Below, piece by piece: positions 17,731 through 26,445 of a DNA stretch of 64,000 bases. A model generated the notes under the pieces. The model did no database searches. It worked only from the letters and a program-made list of their open reading frames with translations, and was not told where the DNA came from. This stretch comes from Bacteroidota bacterium (GTDB taxonomy: Bacteria > Bacteroidota > Bacteroidia > AKYH767-A > 2013-40CM-41-45). Position 1 is the stretch's first letter. Each line of letters starts with the position of its first letter. Position numbers and translations under genes: made by a program. The stretch covers positions 62,001 to 126,000 of the forward strand of contig JADKKE010000033.1 in NCBI GenBank assembly GCA_016720655.1. Direction: 5' to 3'.

Positions 17731-19125
17731 TCAGATACTCTTTGGTGCGACTCTTCCTGTTTCAACAGGAACATCTTCGTCTTTTATAAGGCTCCAGCCA
17801 CCGTATACATTAATCACATTGGGATATCCGCTTGCTTTCATCATGGAAGCAGCAATCATGGAGCGATATCCGCCGGCACAATGAATATAAACTGTTTCGT
17901 TTTTTGAAACGGAAGCGAGATTCGATTTCAAATCCGCAAGTGGCAAAATGGAAGCACCTTTCACATGGCCGGCTTCAGTTTCTGTAAATTTTCGAACATC
18001 TAATACCACTGCACCATTTTTAACTTTTTCTGCGAATGTTGAAGGAGTGACGGATTGAATTTTATCCAATTGTTTTCCGGCATTTTTCCAGGCGCCAATT
18101 CCTCCATCCACATATCCCCGAACATTCTCGTAACCAACACGAGCGAGCCGGAGCACGGCTTCCTCTTCTTTTCCGGGATCACACACGAGAACAAGTGGCT
18201 TTTGAATGTCGACTACTGTGCCCACCCAAACGGCGAACATGCCATTGAGCCCGATATTAATTGAACCGGGAATGAAGCCGGTCTCAAAAACATCCGGATC
18301 CCGAGTATCAAGAACCATTGATCCGCTCTGGATTTCAAGCTCAAGGGCGTCCACAGAAAGAGATCGTAAATTTTTCAGCATCACCGCATCGATTGCTTCA
18401 TATCCTTGTTTGTTTATCCTTGCATCGCTGAAAAAATAGGCCGGAGGAGCAACAAGGCCCTCTGTGACTTCTTTGATAAACTCTTCCTTGCGCATTTCAC
18501 GCAATGCATAATTTGTTTTTTTCTGGTGACCGATGCTACTCCAGGTTTCTTTGCCAATATTTTTTCCGCAAGCAGAACCGGGTCCGTGTGCAGGATAAAC
18601 AATGACTTCGTCGGGGAGATTTTTAATTTTGTTGTTCAACGAATCGTACATCATTCCGGCCAATTCCTCTTTTGTCATTTTACCATCCAGCAAATCCGGA
18701 CGACCAACATCACCAACAAATAAAGTGTCACCGGAAAACAAACAATATTCCTGGTAACTTTCATCCAGTAATAAATAGCAGGTTGATTCCGGTGTGTGTC
18801 CCGGAGTGTGAATGGCACGGAGCGTAATGTTGCCGAGCTTGAACTCCTCAGCATCTTTGGCAGTATATGTTTCGTAATGTGTATCGGCAAGCGGACCAAA
18901 AACAATCGTTGCCCCGGTTTGTTTTGCGAGATCAATATGACCTGAAACGAAGTCGGCATGGAAGTGGGTTTCAAACACATATTTGATTTTGGTTCCGCGC
19001 TGGCGAGCCATTTCCAAATAGGGCTCTATTTCACGAATCGGATCAACGATGGCGGCCTCTCCATTGGACTCAATGTAATATGCGGCTTCGGCAAGGCAAT
19101 TGGTATAGAGCTGTTGAACAAACAT
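17731..19125 (-). CDS. metallo-beta-lactamase-fold hydrolase fused to two rhodanese domains (persulfide dioxygenase-like)
   Basis: 464 aa, cytoplasmic. Residues 1-250 form a metallo-hydrolase domain of the ETHE1/glyoxalase II type with the metal motif THFHADFVSGH (His54, His56, Asp58, His63), His110 in TPGHTPEST and Asp133 in SGDTLFVGDVGRPDLL. Rhodanese domain 1 (about 258-350) has a Cys at 315 but a non-canonical loop (VCDPGKEEEA). Rhodanese domain 2 (about 360-460) has the active-site loop HCAGGYRS with Cys416. This fusion is found in bacteria that oxidise persulfide to sulfite and move sulfane sulfur. The SGDTLF/GRPDLL motifs support persulfide dioxygenase over glyoxalase II. Neighbours are a thioredoxin and a YeiH-type exporter. 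Confidence 0.9.
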   Translation of the reverse strand: MFVQQLYTNCLAEAAYYIESNGEAAIVDPIREIEPYLEMARQRGTKIKYVFETHFHADFVSGHIDLAKQTGATIVFGPLADTHYETYTAKDAEEFKLGNITLRAIHTPGHTPESTCYLLLDESYQEYCLFSGDTLFVGDVGRPDLLDGKMTKEELAGMMYDSLNNKIKNLPDEVIVYPAHGPGSACGKNIGKETWSSIGHQKKTNYALREMRKEEFIKEVTEGLVAPPAYFFSDARINKQGYEAIDAVMLKNLRSLSVDALELEIQSGSMVLDTRDPDVFETGFIPGSINIGLNGMFAVWVGTVVDIQKPLVLVCDPGKEEEAVLRLARVGYENVRGYVDGGIGAWKNAGKQLDKIQSVTPSTFAEKVKNGAVVLDVRKFTETEAGHVKGASILPLADLKSNLASVSKNETVYIHCAGGYRSMIAASMMKASGYPNVINVYGGWSLIKDEDVPVETGRVAPKSI

Positions 19126-19310
19126 AAGATGAGAGGTTTACGTGCGACAAGATACAAAAACTCATTTGCACAGAACCCGTAAAAAAGGACTAATCGCCTA
19201 TTATTTTTGCGAATACAGGGAAAATAAAGCGAAATTTGACACCGGCTCGAAAGCGATCGGCAAACAAACAAAAGAAGCGGGTATCGCACCACGGGTATTA
19301 TTAAGTAAGG

Positions 19311-20264
19311 ATGGAAAATCCGGAAGAAAAAACCAGTTTATTGAAAGAAAAGCTTGCAAGACCATCATTCATTGCCGGGATTGTGCTTATTCTGATTTTT
19401 TCATTTTCAGCCAGCACAGCATTAATACTTGGTTTGTTGATTGGGATAATTTTTGGAAACCCTTTTCCAAAACAATCAAAAGTTGTCATCAAATATTTAT
19501 TACAAGGAGCAATTGTAGGGCTGGGCTTTGGGATGAATTTCACCAAAGTTGTTGAGGCCGGAAAAGATGGATTTGTTTTTACCGTCCTCACCATTTCTAT
19601 CGCCATGGGAGTTGGCTTTTTGCTTGGTAGAATTTTCAAAGTTGAACGCATTATTTCATACTTGATTTCTGTTGGGACTGCGATCTGCGGAGGCAGCGCA
19701 ATTGCAGCTGTGAGCCAGGTTGTAGAGGCTGATGAAAAGGACATCTCGGTCTCCATTGGAACAGTATTTATTTTGAATGCGATTGCATTGTTTATTTTTC
19801 CACCCATTGGCGCCTATTTTGGATTGACACAAGAACAGTTTGGTGTTTGGGCAGCGATTGCAATTCACGATACAAGTTCTGTGGTTGGTGCTGCATCACA
19901 TTATGGAAACGAAGCACTGATGACTGCAACAACCGTAAAGTTAGCCAGAGCACTATGGATCATTCCTGTGGCATTGCTGACTTCTTTTGTTTTCAAAAAA
20001 CAAAGCTCTGCAGCGGTTTTTCCATGGTTTATACTGTTTTTCGTAGTTGCCTCATTGGTAAATACCTATGCCCGTTTTCCGGAAGATATTTCAATGGCAA
20101 TCGTAAAAGGTTCAAAAATCGCATTTGGAATTACACTTTATCTTATTGGAACAGGGATTTCTTTAAAGACGATTCGAAAAGTGGGGGCAAGACCATTATT
20201 ACAGGGTGTGGTATTGTGGTTGTTTATATTAATCTCCTCATTATTTTTTATTCTACATTACTAA
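19311..20264 (+). CDS. YeiH/UPF0324 family putative sulfate exporter
   Basis: Integral membrane protein, 317 aa, about ten helices. Characteristic family motifs are GLGFGMNFTKVVEAGKDG, GTAICGGSAIAAVSQVV, AIHDTSSVVGAASHYG and TTVKLARALWIIP. The family is annotated as putative sulfate exporters; members in several bacteria lie beside sulfur genes. Here the divergent neighbour is a rhodanese-containing persulfide dioxygenase-like gene (186-bp shared upstream region), which would produce sulfite or sulfate, so export of the oxidised product is a sensible role. This link is inference. The following permease gene starts 65 bp later. Confidence 0.92.
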   Translation: MENPEEKTSLLKEKLARPSFIAGIVLILIFSFSASTALILGLLIGIIFGNPFPKQSKVVIKYLLQGAIVGLGFGMNFTKVVEAGKDGFVFTVLTISIAMGVGFLLGRIFKVERIISYLISVGTAICGGSAIAAVSQVVEADEKDISVSIGTVFILNAIALFIFPPIGAYFGLTQEQFGVWAAIAIHDTSSVVGAASHYGNEALMTATTVKLARALWIIPVALLTSFVFKKQSSAAVFPWFILFFVVASLVNTYARFPEDISMAIVKGSKIAFGITLYLIGTGISLKTIRKVGARPLLQGVVLWLFILISSLFFILHY

Positions 20265-20329
20265 GTGTATTTTCGTTTACTCCCTGTGTTAGTCTATACG
20301 CTTTTTTGCAACCCCAAATTTTTGCGACA

Positions 20330-22087
20330 ATGGAGATTGCAATTGTTCTGGGCCTCCTGGTCCTTGCAGTAATTCTTTTTTCCACAGAAAAATTTTCTGT
20401 AGATGTTGTCACAATGGGATTGCTTGTTGTCCTGATGGCAACGAAAATTATTACCCCACAGGAAGCCTTTTCCGGATTCGGAAGTGATTTTATGGTTGTT
20501 CTTGCTTCTATATTTATTATCAGTGGAGCACTTCAACAAACAGGCGTTCTTGACCTGATCGGATCGAGACTTCTTGCTTTAGCGAAAGCAAATCCGGCAT
20601 ACATCATCATTTATATCATGTTTGCAGTTGGCATCACTTCTGCGTTTATGAACAATACGACAGTCACAGCGATTTTTCTTGCTCCTGTAATAGCAGTAGC
20701 AAGAAGCATGAAATTAAGTCCGTCAAAATTGTTGATACCTGTCGCCTACGCATCCATTCTCGGCGGTACATGCACACTGATAGGGACCTCCACCAACATC
20801 GCAGTAAGTGGATACCTTGAAAAAACAGGAATGGAACCCTTGAGAATGTTTGAGTTTTTACCGGTGGGCCTTGTCTTGTTTTTTGTTGGTCTGCTGTATA
20901 TGTCAATTTTCGGAAAAAGAAGTTTGCCCGACAACAAGGACGAAAGTTTGGAAGCGGAATTTGGTTTAAGGGCATATGTGAGTGAAATTGTTATTGCAAA
21001 AAACTCGCCACTCATTGGCCAGGGCATTTTCAATTCCAATCTTAGCAAAATGGGATTCAGGATTTTGAATGTTATCCGCCACGGCCATAATTTCCTCCCC
21101 GACAACACCACTACAATTGAGTCCGAAGATATATTGATCGTCGAAGGGCGGCTCGACAACCTCATGACTGTGAAAGAAACGGAAGGAATCGATATTCGTG
21201 CTGACGGATTATTGGACTATGCACTGCAAAGCGATCGAATAAAATTGGCAGAGCTGTTGGTAACACCACAATCCGATTTTGTAAACAACAGCTTAAAGAG
21301 CTCCAATTTCCGACAGAAGTATGGCCTTGTCGTACTTGCAATCAACCGTTCGGGGCACACACTGCGCGAAAAGCTGGGCGGACTAATTCTTCGTGTTGGA
21401 GATATTTTGTTAGTGCAGGGGCCCATTGAAAAAATTAACTACTACAAAACAAGTCGCGATCTCACGGTACTGGATGATTTCCGACCGCTGCTTTATAAAA
21501 AGAGAAAAGGTTTTCTTACCCTGGCAATATTTATTGCATCGATCATTTTGGGTTCCTGCAATATTCTTCCGCTTTCAGCGGCACTTGTTCTGGGTGTGCT
21601 AATCGTTGTTTTGATAAAAGCAGTGAGCATAGAACGGGCATATGAAACGATAGACTGGAAATTGCTTGTGATGATAGGAGGGATGTCGGCTTTTGGCACG
21701 GCGATGACGAAGTCGGGCTCTGCCGCATGGTTGTCACAGAATATCGTGAATGTCATGGAGCCCTTTGGAACATTGGCGATCATGGCAGGCTTTGTAATCC
21801 TGACTGTATTTCTCACACAGCCGATGTCGAATGCAGCAGCAGCGCTTGTTGTTTTACCAATAGCCATTGAAACGGCAAAGCACCTCGATGTAAATCCAAG
21901 GACATTTGCGATAGCCGTGATGCTGAGCGCTTCGGTTTCACTCGTCACGCCGTTTGAGCCATCCTGTATTCTTGTTTATGGCCCCGGGAAGTACAGGTTC
22001 GTCGATTTTTTCAGAGCCGGAGGAGTGCTCACTATTTTATTAATGGCAGTATTGATGTGCCTGATTCCCTATTTCTGGCCCTTGTAA
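20330..22087 (+). CDS. SLC13-type permease with two RCK (TrkA-C) domains
   Basis: 585 aa from the ATG at 20330; the open frame extends upstream over the previous gene but only from 20330 does it begin with a typical helix (MEIAIVLGLLVLAVILF). About 11 helices are split by a cytoplasmic block of two RCK_C modules (SPLIGQGIFNSNLSKMGFRI to DILIVEGR, and LLVTPQSDFVNNSLKSSNF to DILLVQG). The duplicated re-entrant motifs FMNNTTVTAIFLAPVI and PMSNAAAALVVLPIA with GGTCTLIGTSTN are those of the DASS/SLC13 anion:sodium symporters. The version with central TrkA-C domains is often annotated as sulfate permease-like. It is probably in one operon with the YeiH-type gene. Confidence 0.9.
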   Translation: MEIAIVLGLLVLAVILFSTEKFSVDVVTMGLLVVLMATKIITPQEAFSGFGSDFMVVLASIFIISGALQQTGVLDLIGSRLLALAKANPAYIIIYIMFAVGITSAFMNNTTVTAIFLAPVIAVARSMKLSPSKLLIPVAYASILGGTCTLIGTSTNIAVSGYLEKTGMEPLRMFEFLPVGLVLFFVGLLYMSIFGKRSLPDNKDESLEAEFGLRAYVSEIVIAKNSPLIGQGIFNSNLSKMGFRILNVIRHGHNFLPDNTTTIESEDILIVEGRLDNLMTVKETEGIDIRADGLLDYALQSDRIKLAELLVTPQSDFVNNSLKSSNFRQKYGLVVLAINRSGHTLREKLGGLILRVGDILLVQGPIEKINYYKTSRDLTVLDDFRPLLYKKRKGFLTLAIFIASIILGSCNILPLSAALVLGVLIVVLIKAVSIERAYETIDWKLLVMIGGMSAFGTAMTKSGSAAWLSQNIVNVMEPFGTLAIMAGFVILTVFLTQPMSNAAAALVVLPIAIETAKHLDVNPRTFAIAVMLSASVSLVTPFEPSCILVYGPGKYRFVDFFRAGGVLTILLMAVLMCLIPYFWPL

Positions 22088-22130
22088 TTTGTTTGATCAC
22101 CGGTCTTTTAATCATTTTATAGATCCTCAA

Positions 22131-23321
22131 TCACCGGAGAATTTTCAATAATGAGTCAGCGCTTTCTTTCCTTGAATTCCGTTCAGAAGAAAGTTGTTCA
22201 AGAATTTGTTTGGCTTTTTCCGGTTTGTTGGTTTTCAAATAAATCAGGGATGAATACCACTGTGCTTCTGTAGAGGAGAGAGAGTCTTTTTTTATAATAG
22301 ATTGAAAAATTGCCAAGGCCCGGCTATACTTTTTTTCGCGATACAGTTTCACGGCCTCTTCGAATTGACCGGGTTTTGTGGACAAAGCAGACAATTGGGT
22401 GGAAGTCGATTCGTTTGGTATAGTAACGGCACTTTCTTCTTTCGGTGCTTTAGATTTCGCCTTCACTTTATCATCAGCAGACGCGACACCGGCAACACGG
22501 GTGCTACCTGTACTTGTTTCCTGAACGGACGGAGCGGAGGACTTCATGTGTTCAGCGACTTCATCAATTTCACGAGCCTCAAAATCCTGATCTTTCTTAA
22601 GGTTTTCGGTTGATGGCGGAGGGACGGATTGAAATTTTTCACCCGGCTTACTTTGAATAGGTTCTGCAAGATTCCTGGCATCGACGATATCGCGCGTGGC
22701 GCCGGCAGATGTTTTATAAGAATCGGACCGCGTGTTCGAACCCGGAAGATCGAGGGTTGAAGAAGGCGAGTTTCCAAGCCCACTATTTTCACTTTGTGTG
22801 GTGATGGATTTTTTTTCTGCAAACACAGGCGACACTAGCGCAGTATTATTTGTAACAACGTTCTCGTTTGAGGCGGCTACTTGTTGATCGCTTTCTTCAG
22901 AAGCCGGACCAATGCTTGGAATTATTGTATCCATTGCTTTCACATTTTTCGCCAAAGCAATTTCGGATTCTGCTTTTTGGTCCGAGCGAAGAAAATAATA
23001 GAGAGCAGAAATTGAAACAAATAAAAACACAAGCGAAGCGGCAAAACGCAAATAGGAACGGAAAGGGACAATGCGACCTGTCCCGGTTGTGCTTGCTTTG
23101 TTGATTCGAGAATTAAGGGAGGCAATATCTGCTGTCAAATCGGTTTCATTATCCAACATCATCATCCCTTCAATTGCATCAGAACAAAACGGACAATCGG
23201 CAAGATGCATTTCCACACGACGCAATTCTTCAGGTGAAGAAAGGCCGCGCGCATAGCGAACCAGCGTTTGGTGATCAGGGCAGGCCCCGGAGTCGGTGAA
23301 TGAATGAAGCTTATTGTCCAT
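22131..23321 (-). CDS. anti-sigma factor with zinc finger, one TM helix and C-terminal TPR
   Basis: 396 aa. The N-terminus carries an HC2-type zinc-finger motif (CPDHQTLVRYARG, then HLADCPFCSDAI with H-x3-C-x2-C). One transmembrane helix lies near residue 88-107 (FAASLVFLFVSISALYYFL). The periplasmic part is a low-complexity Ser/Thr/Lys region followed by TPR-like helices (KLYREKKYSRALAIFQSIIKK, AEQ-type repeats) to the end. It binds and inhibits the sigma factor encoded immediately upstream (11-bp overlap) and could sense envelope state through its periplasmic TPR domain. The sigma partner is seen; the signal is unknown. Confidence 0.88.
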   Translation of the reverse strand: MDNKLHSFTDSGACPDHQTLVRYARGLSSPEELRRVEMHLADCPFCSDAIEGMMMLDNETDLTADIASLNSRINKASTTGTGRIVPFRSYLRFAASLVFLFVSISALYYFLRSDQKAESEIALAKNVKAMDTIIPSIGPASEESDQQVAASNENVVTNNTALVSPVFAEKKSITTQSENSGLGNSPSSTLDLPGSNTRSDSYKTSAGATRDIVDARNLAEPIQSKPGEKFQSVPPPSTENLKKDQDFEAREIDEVAEHMKSSAPSVQETSTGSTRVAGVASADDKVKAKSKAPKEESAVTIPNESTSTQLSALSTKPGQFEEAVKLYREKKYSRALAIFQSIIKKDSLSSTEAQWYSSLIYLKTNKPEKAKQILEQLSSERNSRKESADSLLKILR

Positions 23322-23883
23322 GGCCTCGTTCGAGGATTATTTTTAAATTTCTTTTTCCGTTTTGAATATGGCTTTTTACATTCAACAGGGAAAGTCCGGT
23401 CAGGTCCGAAACTTCTTTGTAAGATTTTTCCTGAAGATAAAACAACTCGATACAAATTCGTTGTTCATCTTTGAGAATTTTTATTGCCTCTTCAAGGTTT
23501 TTGAAGGTCGTTTCTTTGTCGGCAGCGTCATCGGGATGCCACAGTGCCTCCTTTTCCACAACTTCCAGTCCGGAAATCTCGTCTTCCAATGGCTGATGAT
23601 AGATCCCTTTTCTGCCACGAAGAACCATAAGGCAATGATTGCGGGTGACTGTATGCAGCCAGGATTTAAAAAATGTGATTTCATGCTTAAACAGATCAGT
23701 TTGAAGCTTTTCAAAAATATTCATCACAGCGTCCTGTGACTCATCGGGATCTTTCAGGTATTTTAGGCAGACCCCGTACAGCTGACCCGTGTAGCGCTTA
23801 AAGAGTGTACCCAAAGCATTTTTGTCGCCTTGTTTGTACAGAGCCACAAGCTCCAGGTCTGTTTTTGAATTGTTGTCGTTCAC
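23311..23883 (-). CDS. ECF RNA polymerase sigma factor
   Basis: Sigma-70 family extracytoplasmic-function factor, 190 aa, directing RNA polymerase to an unknown regulon. Region 2 is seen as ALGTLFKRYTGQLYGVCLKY with DPDESQDAVMNIFEKL and FFKSWLHTVTRNHCLMVLRG. Region 4 is ICIELFYLQEKSYKEVSDLT followed by GLSLLNVKSHIQNGKRNLK, with its helix-turn-helix. The gene overlaps the start of its anti-sigma gene by 11 bp, so the two are made together. Stand-alone pair of this type are common in Bacteroidota. Confidence 0.94.
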   Translation of the reverse strand: MNDNNSKTDLELVALYKQGDKNALGTLFKRYTGQLYGVCLKYLKDPDESQDAVMNIFEKLQTDLFKHEITFFKSWLHTVTRNHCLMVLRGRKGIYHQPLEDEISGLEVVEKEALWHPDDAADKETTFKNLEEAIKILKDEQRICIELFYLQEKSYKEVSDLTGLSLLNVKSHIQNGKRNLKIILERGHGQ

Positions 23884-23985
23884 GGTAATCCGGTGGATGA
23901 AAATACGGGGAATTCTGTCAAAATCGATGTCCGGAAATAAACCTTATTAACGGGATAAAAAGGGTTTCATTTTTAAACTGCTGTA

Positions 23986-24113
23986 TTTTGCCACGAATGC
24001 GCGAATATTTGTTTTGGTTGAAGAGCATGGCTTTTTTGAGACGGGTAATTTTTGCCACGAATGCACGAATATTTAATTTGGATGAAGGGGGCTTATATAA
24101 AACGGTTACATTT
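23986..24113. repeat. two tandem copies of a roughly 64-bp intergenic repeat (GCCACGAATGC type)
   Basis: The 25-mer core beginning TTTTGCCACGAATGC and ending GAATATTT occurs at 23986-24010 and again at 24050-24074 with one mismatch. The following sequence is also related (TTTTGGTTGAAGAG against ATTTGGATGAAGGG), giving a period of 64 bp. The segment lies between the divergent-looking sigma gene and the ABC gene end, and similar GCCACGAATGCACGAAT elements are scattered in Bacteroidota intergenic DNA. No function is evident. Confidence 0.6.
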
Positions 24114-24176
24114 TAATTAAAAACACCTTTGTGTGATTCCTGTTTAAAAAAGAAGACCATCCGATAGAATTCAATG

Positions 24177-24866
24177 TTATTTGAAAATATTTTTAATCGT
24201 GGACGCAGAACGTTGTTCGACCAGTTTGGTAATTTGATTGCCTAAAGTCCTGAAATCGTCACTCTGGTAGGTTCCACAAATTTTACCACCTTCAAGATGA
24301 TGGATGAGGTCGCATACCGAAACCAATGTTTCGTATACATGGGATGTTACGATTATGGTTTTCCCCTCTTTTCGGAACTCATCAAGAATCAATTTTAATA
24401 CAGTAGTGGATTCCAGATCGAGTCCATTATAAGGTTCGTCAAGGAGAAAGACATCACGATCCAATTTGAAAACCGCCAGCAGAGCTAGTTTTTTTTTCAT
24501 CCCCGTTGAATACGTTTCTATCAACTCATCGAGAGGTAAAGCGAAGAGGTTCGTCCAGTTGTCCAGATTGAAACGCCTGTTTTGTTCAGTGAAAATGGAA
24601 AGGTATTCGCGACCTGTGATCAATGGATAGAAGTAGTTTTGTGTTTCAAGAAAGGCAAAATCTTTTCGGGAAACTTTCCTGTCGTTTCTGGATATTGCTC
24701 CTCTTATTGGCTTCACAAAACCGTACAACGCGTTCAACAAGGTCGTTTTTCCCGAACCGTTTAGTCCAACAAGTCCATGAATTTTTCCTTCCTCAAGGTT
24801 TAACGTGAGCGACTGTAGAACAGGATGATTATCGTAAGAAACATTGATATCATTAAGCGCGATCAT
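24177..24866 (-). CDS. ABC transporter ATP-binding protein
   Basis: ATPase subunit of an ABC system, 229 aa. Walker A is GLNGSGKTTLLNALYG, the Q-loop is ETQNYFYPLITG, the signature is YSTGMKKKLALLA (in place of LSGGQ, as in many drug/lipid-type exporters of the CcmA class), Walker B is RDVFLLDEPYNGLD, and the H-loop is IVTSHVYE. Its start overlaps the end of the membrane-protein gene upstream (24853-25812) by 14 bp, so that gene is its likely permease partner. The substrate is unknown. Confidence 0.92.
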   Translation of the reverse strand: MIALNDINVSYDNHPVLQSLTLNLEEGKIHGLVGLNGSGKTTLLNALYGFVKPIRGAISRNDRKVSRKDFAFLETQNYFYPLITGREYLSIFTEQNRRFNLDNWTNLFALPLDELIETYSTGMKKKLALLAVFKLDRDVFLLDEPYNGLDLESTTVLKLILDEFRKEGKTIIVTSHVYETLVSVCDLIHHLEGGKICGTYQSDDFRTLGNQITKLVEQRSASTIKNIFK

Positions 24867-25812
24867 CGAGATAGGATTTCAGATTAATTTTTGCCAAAGA
24901 ATAATTTCGGTGAGCTATTAAAAAGGGCATAGGAAACAAAAAGGGAATCAATGTTGAAACAAAGAGAATCGCTGTCCAAACAGTTTCCGCGACAAGTTTT
25001 TTGTCAGGACGATAGAGCGCGTATTTAAGGGTAATAAAATAGACGATGTTAACCATGTATACACACCATGCGATGGGTATGAAATACCAGTCTGCCGGAT
25101 GTTGCACAAAATAGACCAGCAAGACCGGCAACAGACCAATACTGGTGTATTTGCAGTGAACAAAAATCTTTTTCTGCAAAAATTCTTTTGGAGAAAGAAG
25201 GCCCGCATTCAGAATAGACAAAGACTCTCCGTCTGTGTAAAAGCCGCTCATCACAAATGTGAGCAAGGCCAGGAGGAACAGCGAGGCGAAAGGAAGAAAT
25301 GAAAGTCCAAGGGCAAGTGAATAGATAACAAGGACCTGAATCCCGGAACGACGAAAGCCGCTACGCCATTCAAACAGAAAAGGGGGAATAAAATGCAAGA
25401 GTAAAGGGAATGTAAAGAACGATATCGGCCTCCACAATGTCTGAAAAGGGATGAAATTCAAGACGGTAATCATCAGCACTAAAGCGGAGAGAAGGATGAT
25501 GACAAGAAGCCAATGTTGGTTCAGAGAAAGAAGAATCAGAATTGGGCTGATTAAACAAAAGTATTCCTGAAAATATATTTTATAGGTCTGAGTGCTGAGA
25601 ATGTTGAGGAATCGGTAGTCCCGGCGAAGGAAATGCAGGGAGAGAATGGCAATGGGAGTTATGAGCGTGACCGCCAGCGAAAATGAATAATTATTCATTT
25701 TAATAAAAAGACCATAAAAAACATATGCAATAAGCCCAAGAATGATCACCCAATACAAGAGCGGCAGGCCTGCGAAAGATCGCTTGAGTTGAATGTAACG
25801 AATGCGAAGCAA
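24853..25812 (-). CDS. membrane protein, probable permease partner of the adjacent ABC ATPase
   Basis: 319-aa integral membrane protein with about eight hydrophobic segments (LLYWVIILGLIAYVFYGLF, SLAVTLITPIAILSLHFL, WLLVIILLSALVLMITVL, FTFPLLLHFIPPFLF, ALGLSFLPFASLFLLALLT and others). No family motif is recognised. Position, the 14-bp overlap with the ATPase gene and the same strand make it the permease of a two-component ABC exporter. In Bacteroidota similar pairs have no known substrate. The upstream flank is a C-rich repeat. Confidence 0.72.
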   Translation of the reverse strand: MLRIRYIQLKRSFAGLPLLYWVIILGLIAYVFYGLFIKMNNYSFSLAVTLITPIAILSLHFLRRDYRFLNILSTQTYKIYFQEYFCLISPILILLSLNQHWLLVIILLSALVLMITVLNFIPFQTLWRPISFFTFPLLLHFIPPFLFEWRSGFRRSGIQVLVIYSLALGLSFLPFASLFLLALLTFVMSGFYTDGESLSILNAGLLSPKEFLQKKIFVHCKYTSIGLLPVLLVYFVQHPADWYFIPIAWCVYMVNIVYFITLKYALYRPDKKLVAETVWTAILFVSTLIPFLFPMPFLIAHRNYSLAKINLKSYLDDRA

Positions 25813-25845
25813 ATTGTTTGTTAGTTATTAGTTATCAAGCGCCGT

Positions 25846-25877
25846 CCCTGTCCCTTGTCCCCCGTCCCCCGTCCCCC
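25846..25877 (-). repeat. G-rich repeat (CCCCCGT units on plus), potential G-quadruplex
   Basis: The plus strand carries five C-tracts (CCC, CCC, CCCCC, CCCCC, CCCCC) separated by 2-4 bases (TG, TTGT, GT, GT); the minus strand therefore reads GGGGG-AC-GGGGG-AC-GGGGG-ACAA-GGG-ACA-GGG. That meets the usual four-tract G-quadruplex pattern. It lies 34 bp upstream of the start of the 24853-25812 permease gene, on its coding strand, so it would be in the 5' leader or promoter of the ABC pair. Confidence 0.65.
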
Positions 25878-25911
25878 TTAGCCCAAATATACCACGATTA
25901 AAAACAAAAAA

Positions 25912-25936
25912 AACCATCACCGGGGGGATGATGGTT
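25912..25936 (-). terminator. Rho-independent terminator of the 25964-26392 gene
   Basis: An 8-bp perfect stem (AACCATCA / TGATGGTT) with a GC-rich 9-nt loop, followed on the minus strand by a run of eight T and further U-rich sequence. It lies 27 bp after the stop at 25964 and separates that gene from the ABC pair downstream. Confidence 0.72.
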
Positions 25937-25963
25937 AAATATGCCAAATGAAACAAATGCGAC

Positions 25964-26392
25964 TTAGCTCCGGACCGGAAACAGGATCACGGTGTCATCA
26001 AAGGCTAAAGCAAGGGATTCAGAAACACAGGTTGGAATACTTTCAGGAGAGCCGGCACTCTGGCGGTACCAGCGTTTTTCATCCATTGTGTAGAGAAAAA
26101 ATTCATTCAATCGAAAGCGTGCGATGAGTTGGTTGGCGACGCGCGACATTTCAGGAAGCTGAGCTTTGTTGCAGATTTCTACCGCAACTACTGGCGCAAG
26201 GCCACCATCCTTTTTGTAAATCACAACATCCGGTTCCTCCTGAGAAGGATTGAATGCATCCAATCCACCCTCATATACCGCTTCAAATTTTTGGCGGTCC
26301 AGAAAGCGAGACAAGCGATGAGTAATTTGTCGGGAGAGGAATTTCTTGGTTGTTTCCGCTGGTGTAGACCAGGAATTATTGAGTGTGTTCAT
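25964..26392 (-). CDS. hypothetical protein, possibly PD-(D/E)XK nuclease-like (142 aa)
   Basis: Not firmly recognised. It begins MNTLNNSWSTPAETTKKFLS. The middle part has a YEGGLDAF, EEPDVVIYKKDGG and VVAVEICNK pattern (Asp ... Glu-x-Cys/Asn-Lys), reminiscent of the E/D-x(n)-D...E-x-K layout of Uma2-like and other restriction-fold domains. No signal peptide. It is followed by a strong terminator and is transcribed towards the ABC pair; the 96-aa hypothetical gene lies 53 bp upstream. The nuclease idea is weak inference and would need structure comparison. Confidence 0.6.
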   Translation of the reverse strand: MNTLNNSWSTPAETTKKFLSRQITHRLSRFLDRQKFEAVYEGGLDAFNPSQEEPDVVIYKKDGGLAPVVAVEICNKAQLPEMSRVANQLIARFRLNEFFLYTMDEKRWYRQSAGSPESIPTCVSESLALAFDDTVILFPVRS

Positions 26393-26445
26393 GTTTTGTA
26401 TATTTAGAATCGTGTTTCAGGAACGTTTAGTGAACAAAAATTCAT

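Noticed and set aside
19142..19555. 137-aa frame upstream of the YeiH gene
   Set aside because: Overlaps the YeiH N-terminus in another frame; product is not protein-like.
24582..24808. Short plus-strand frames opposite the ABC ATPase
   Set aside because: Shadows of the ATPase gene on the other strand.
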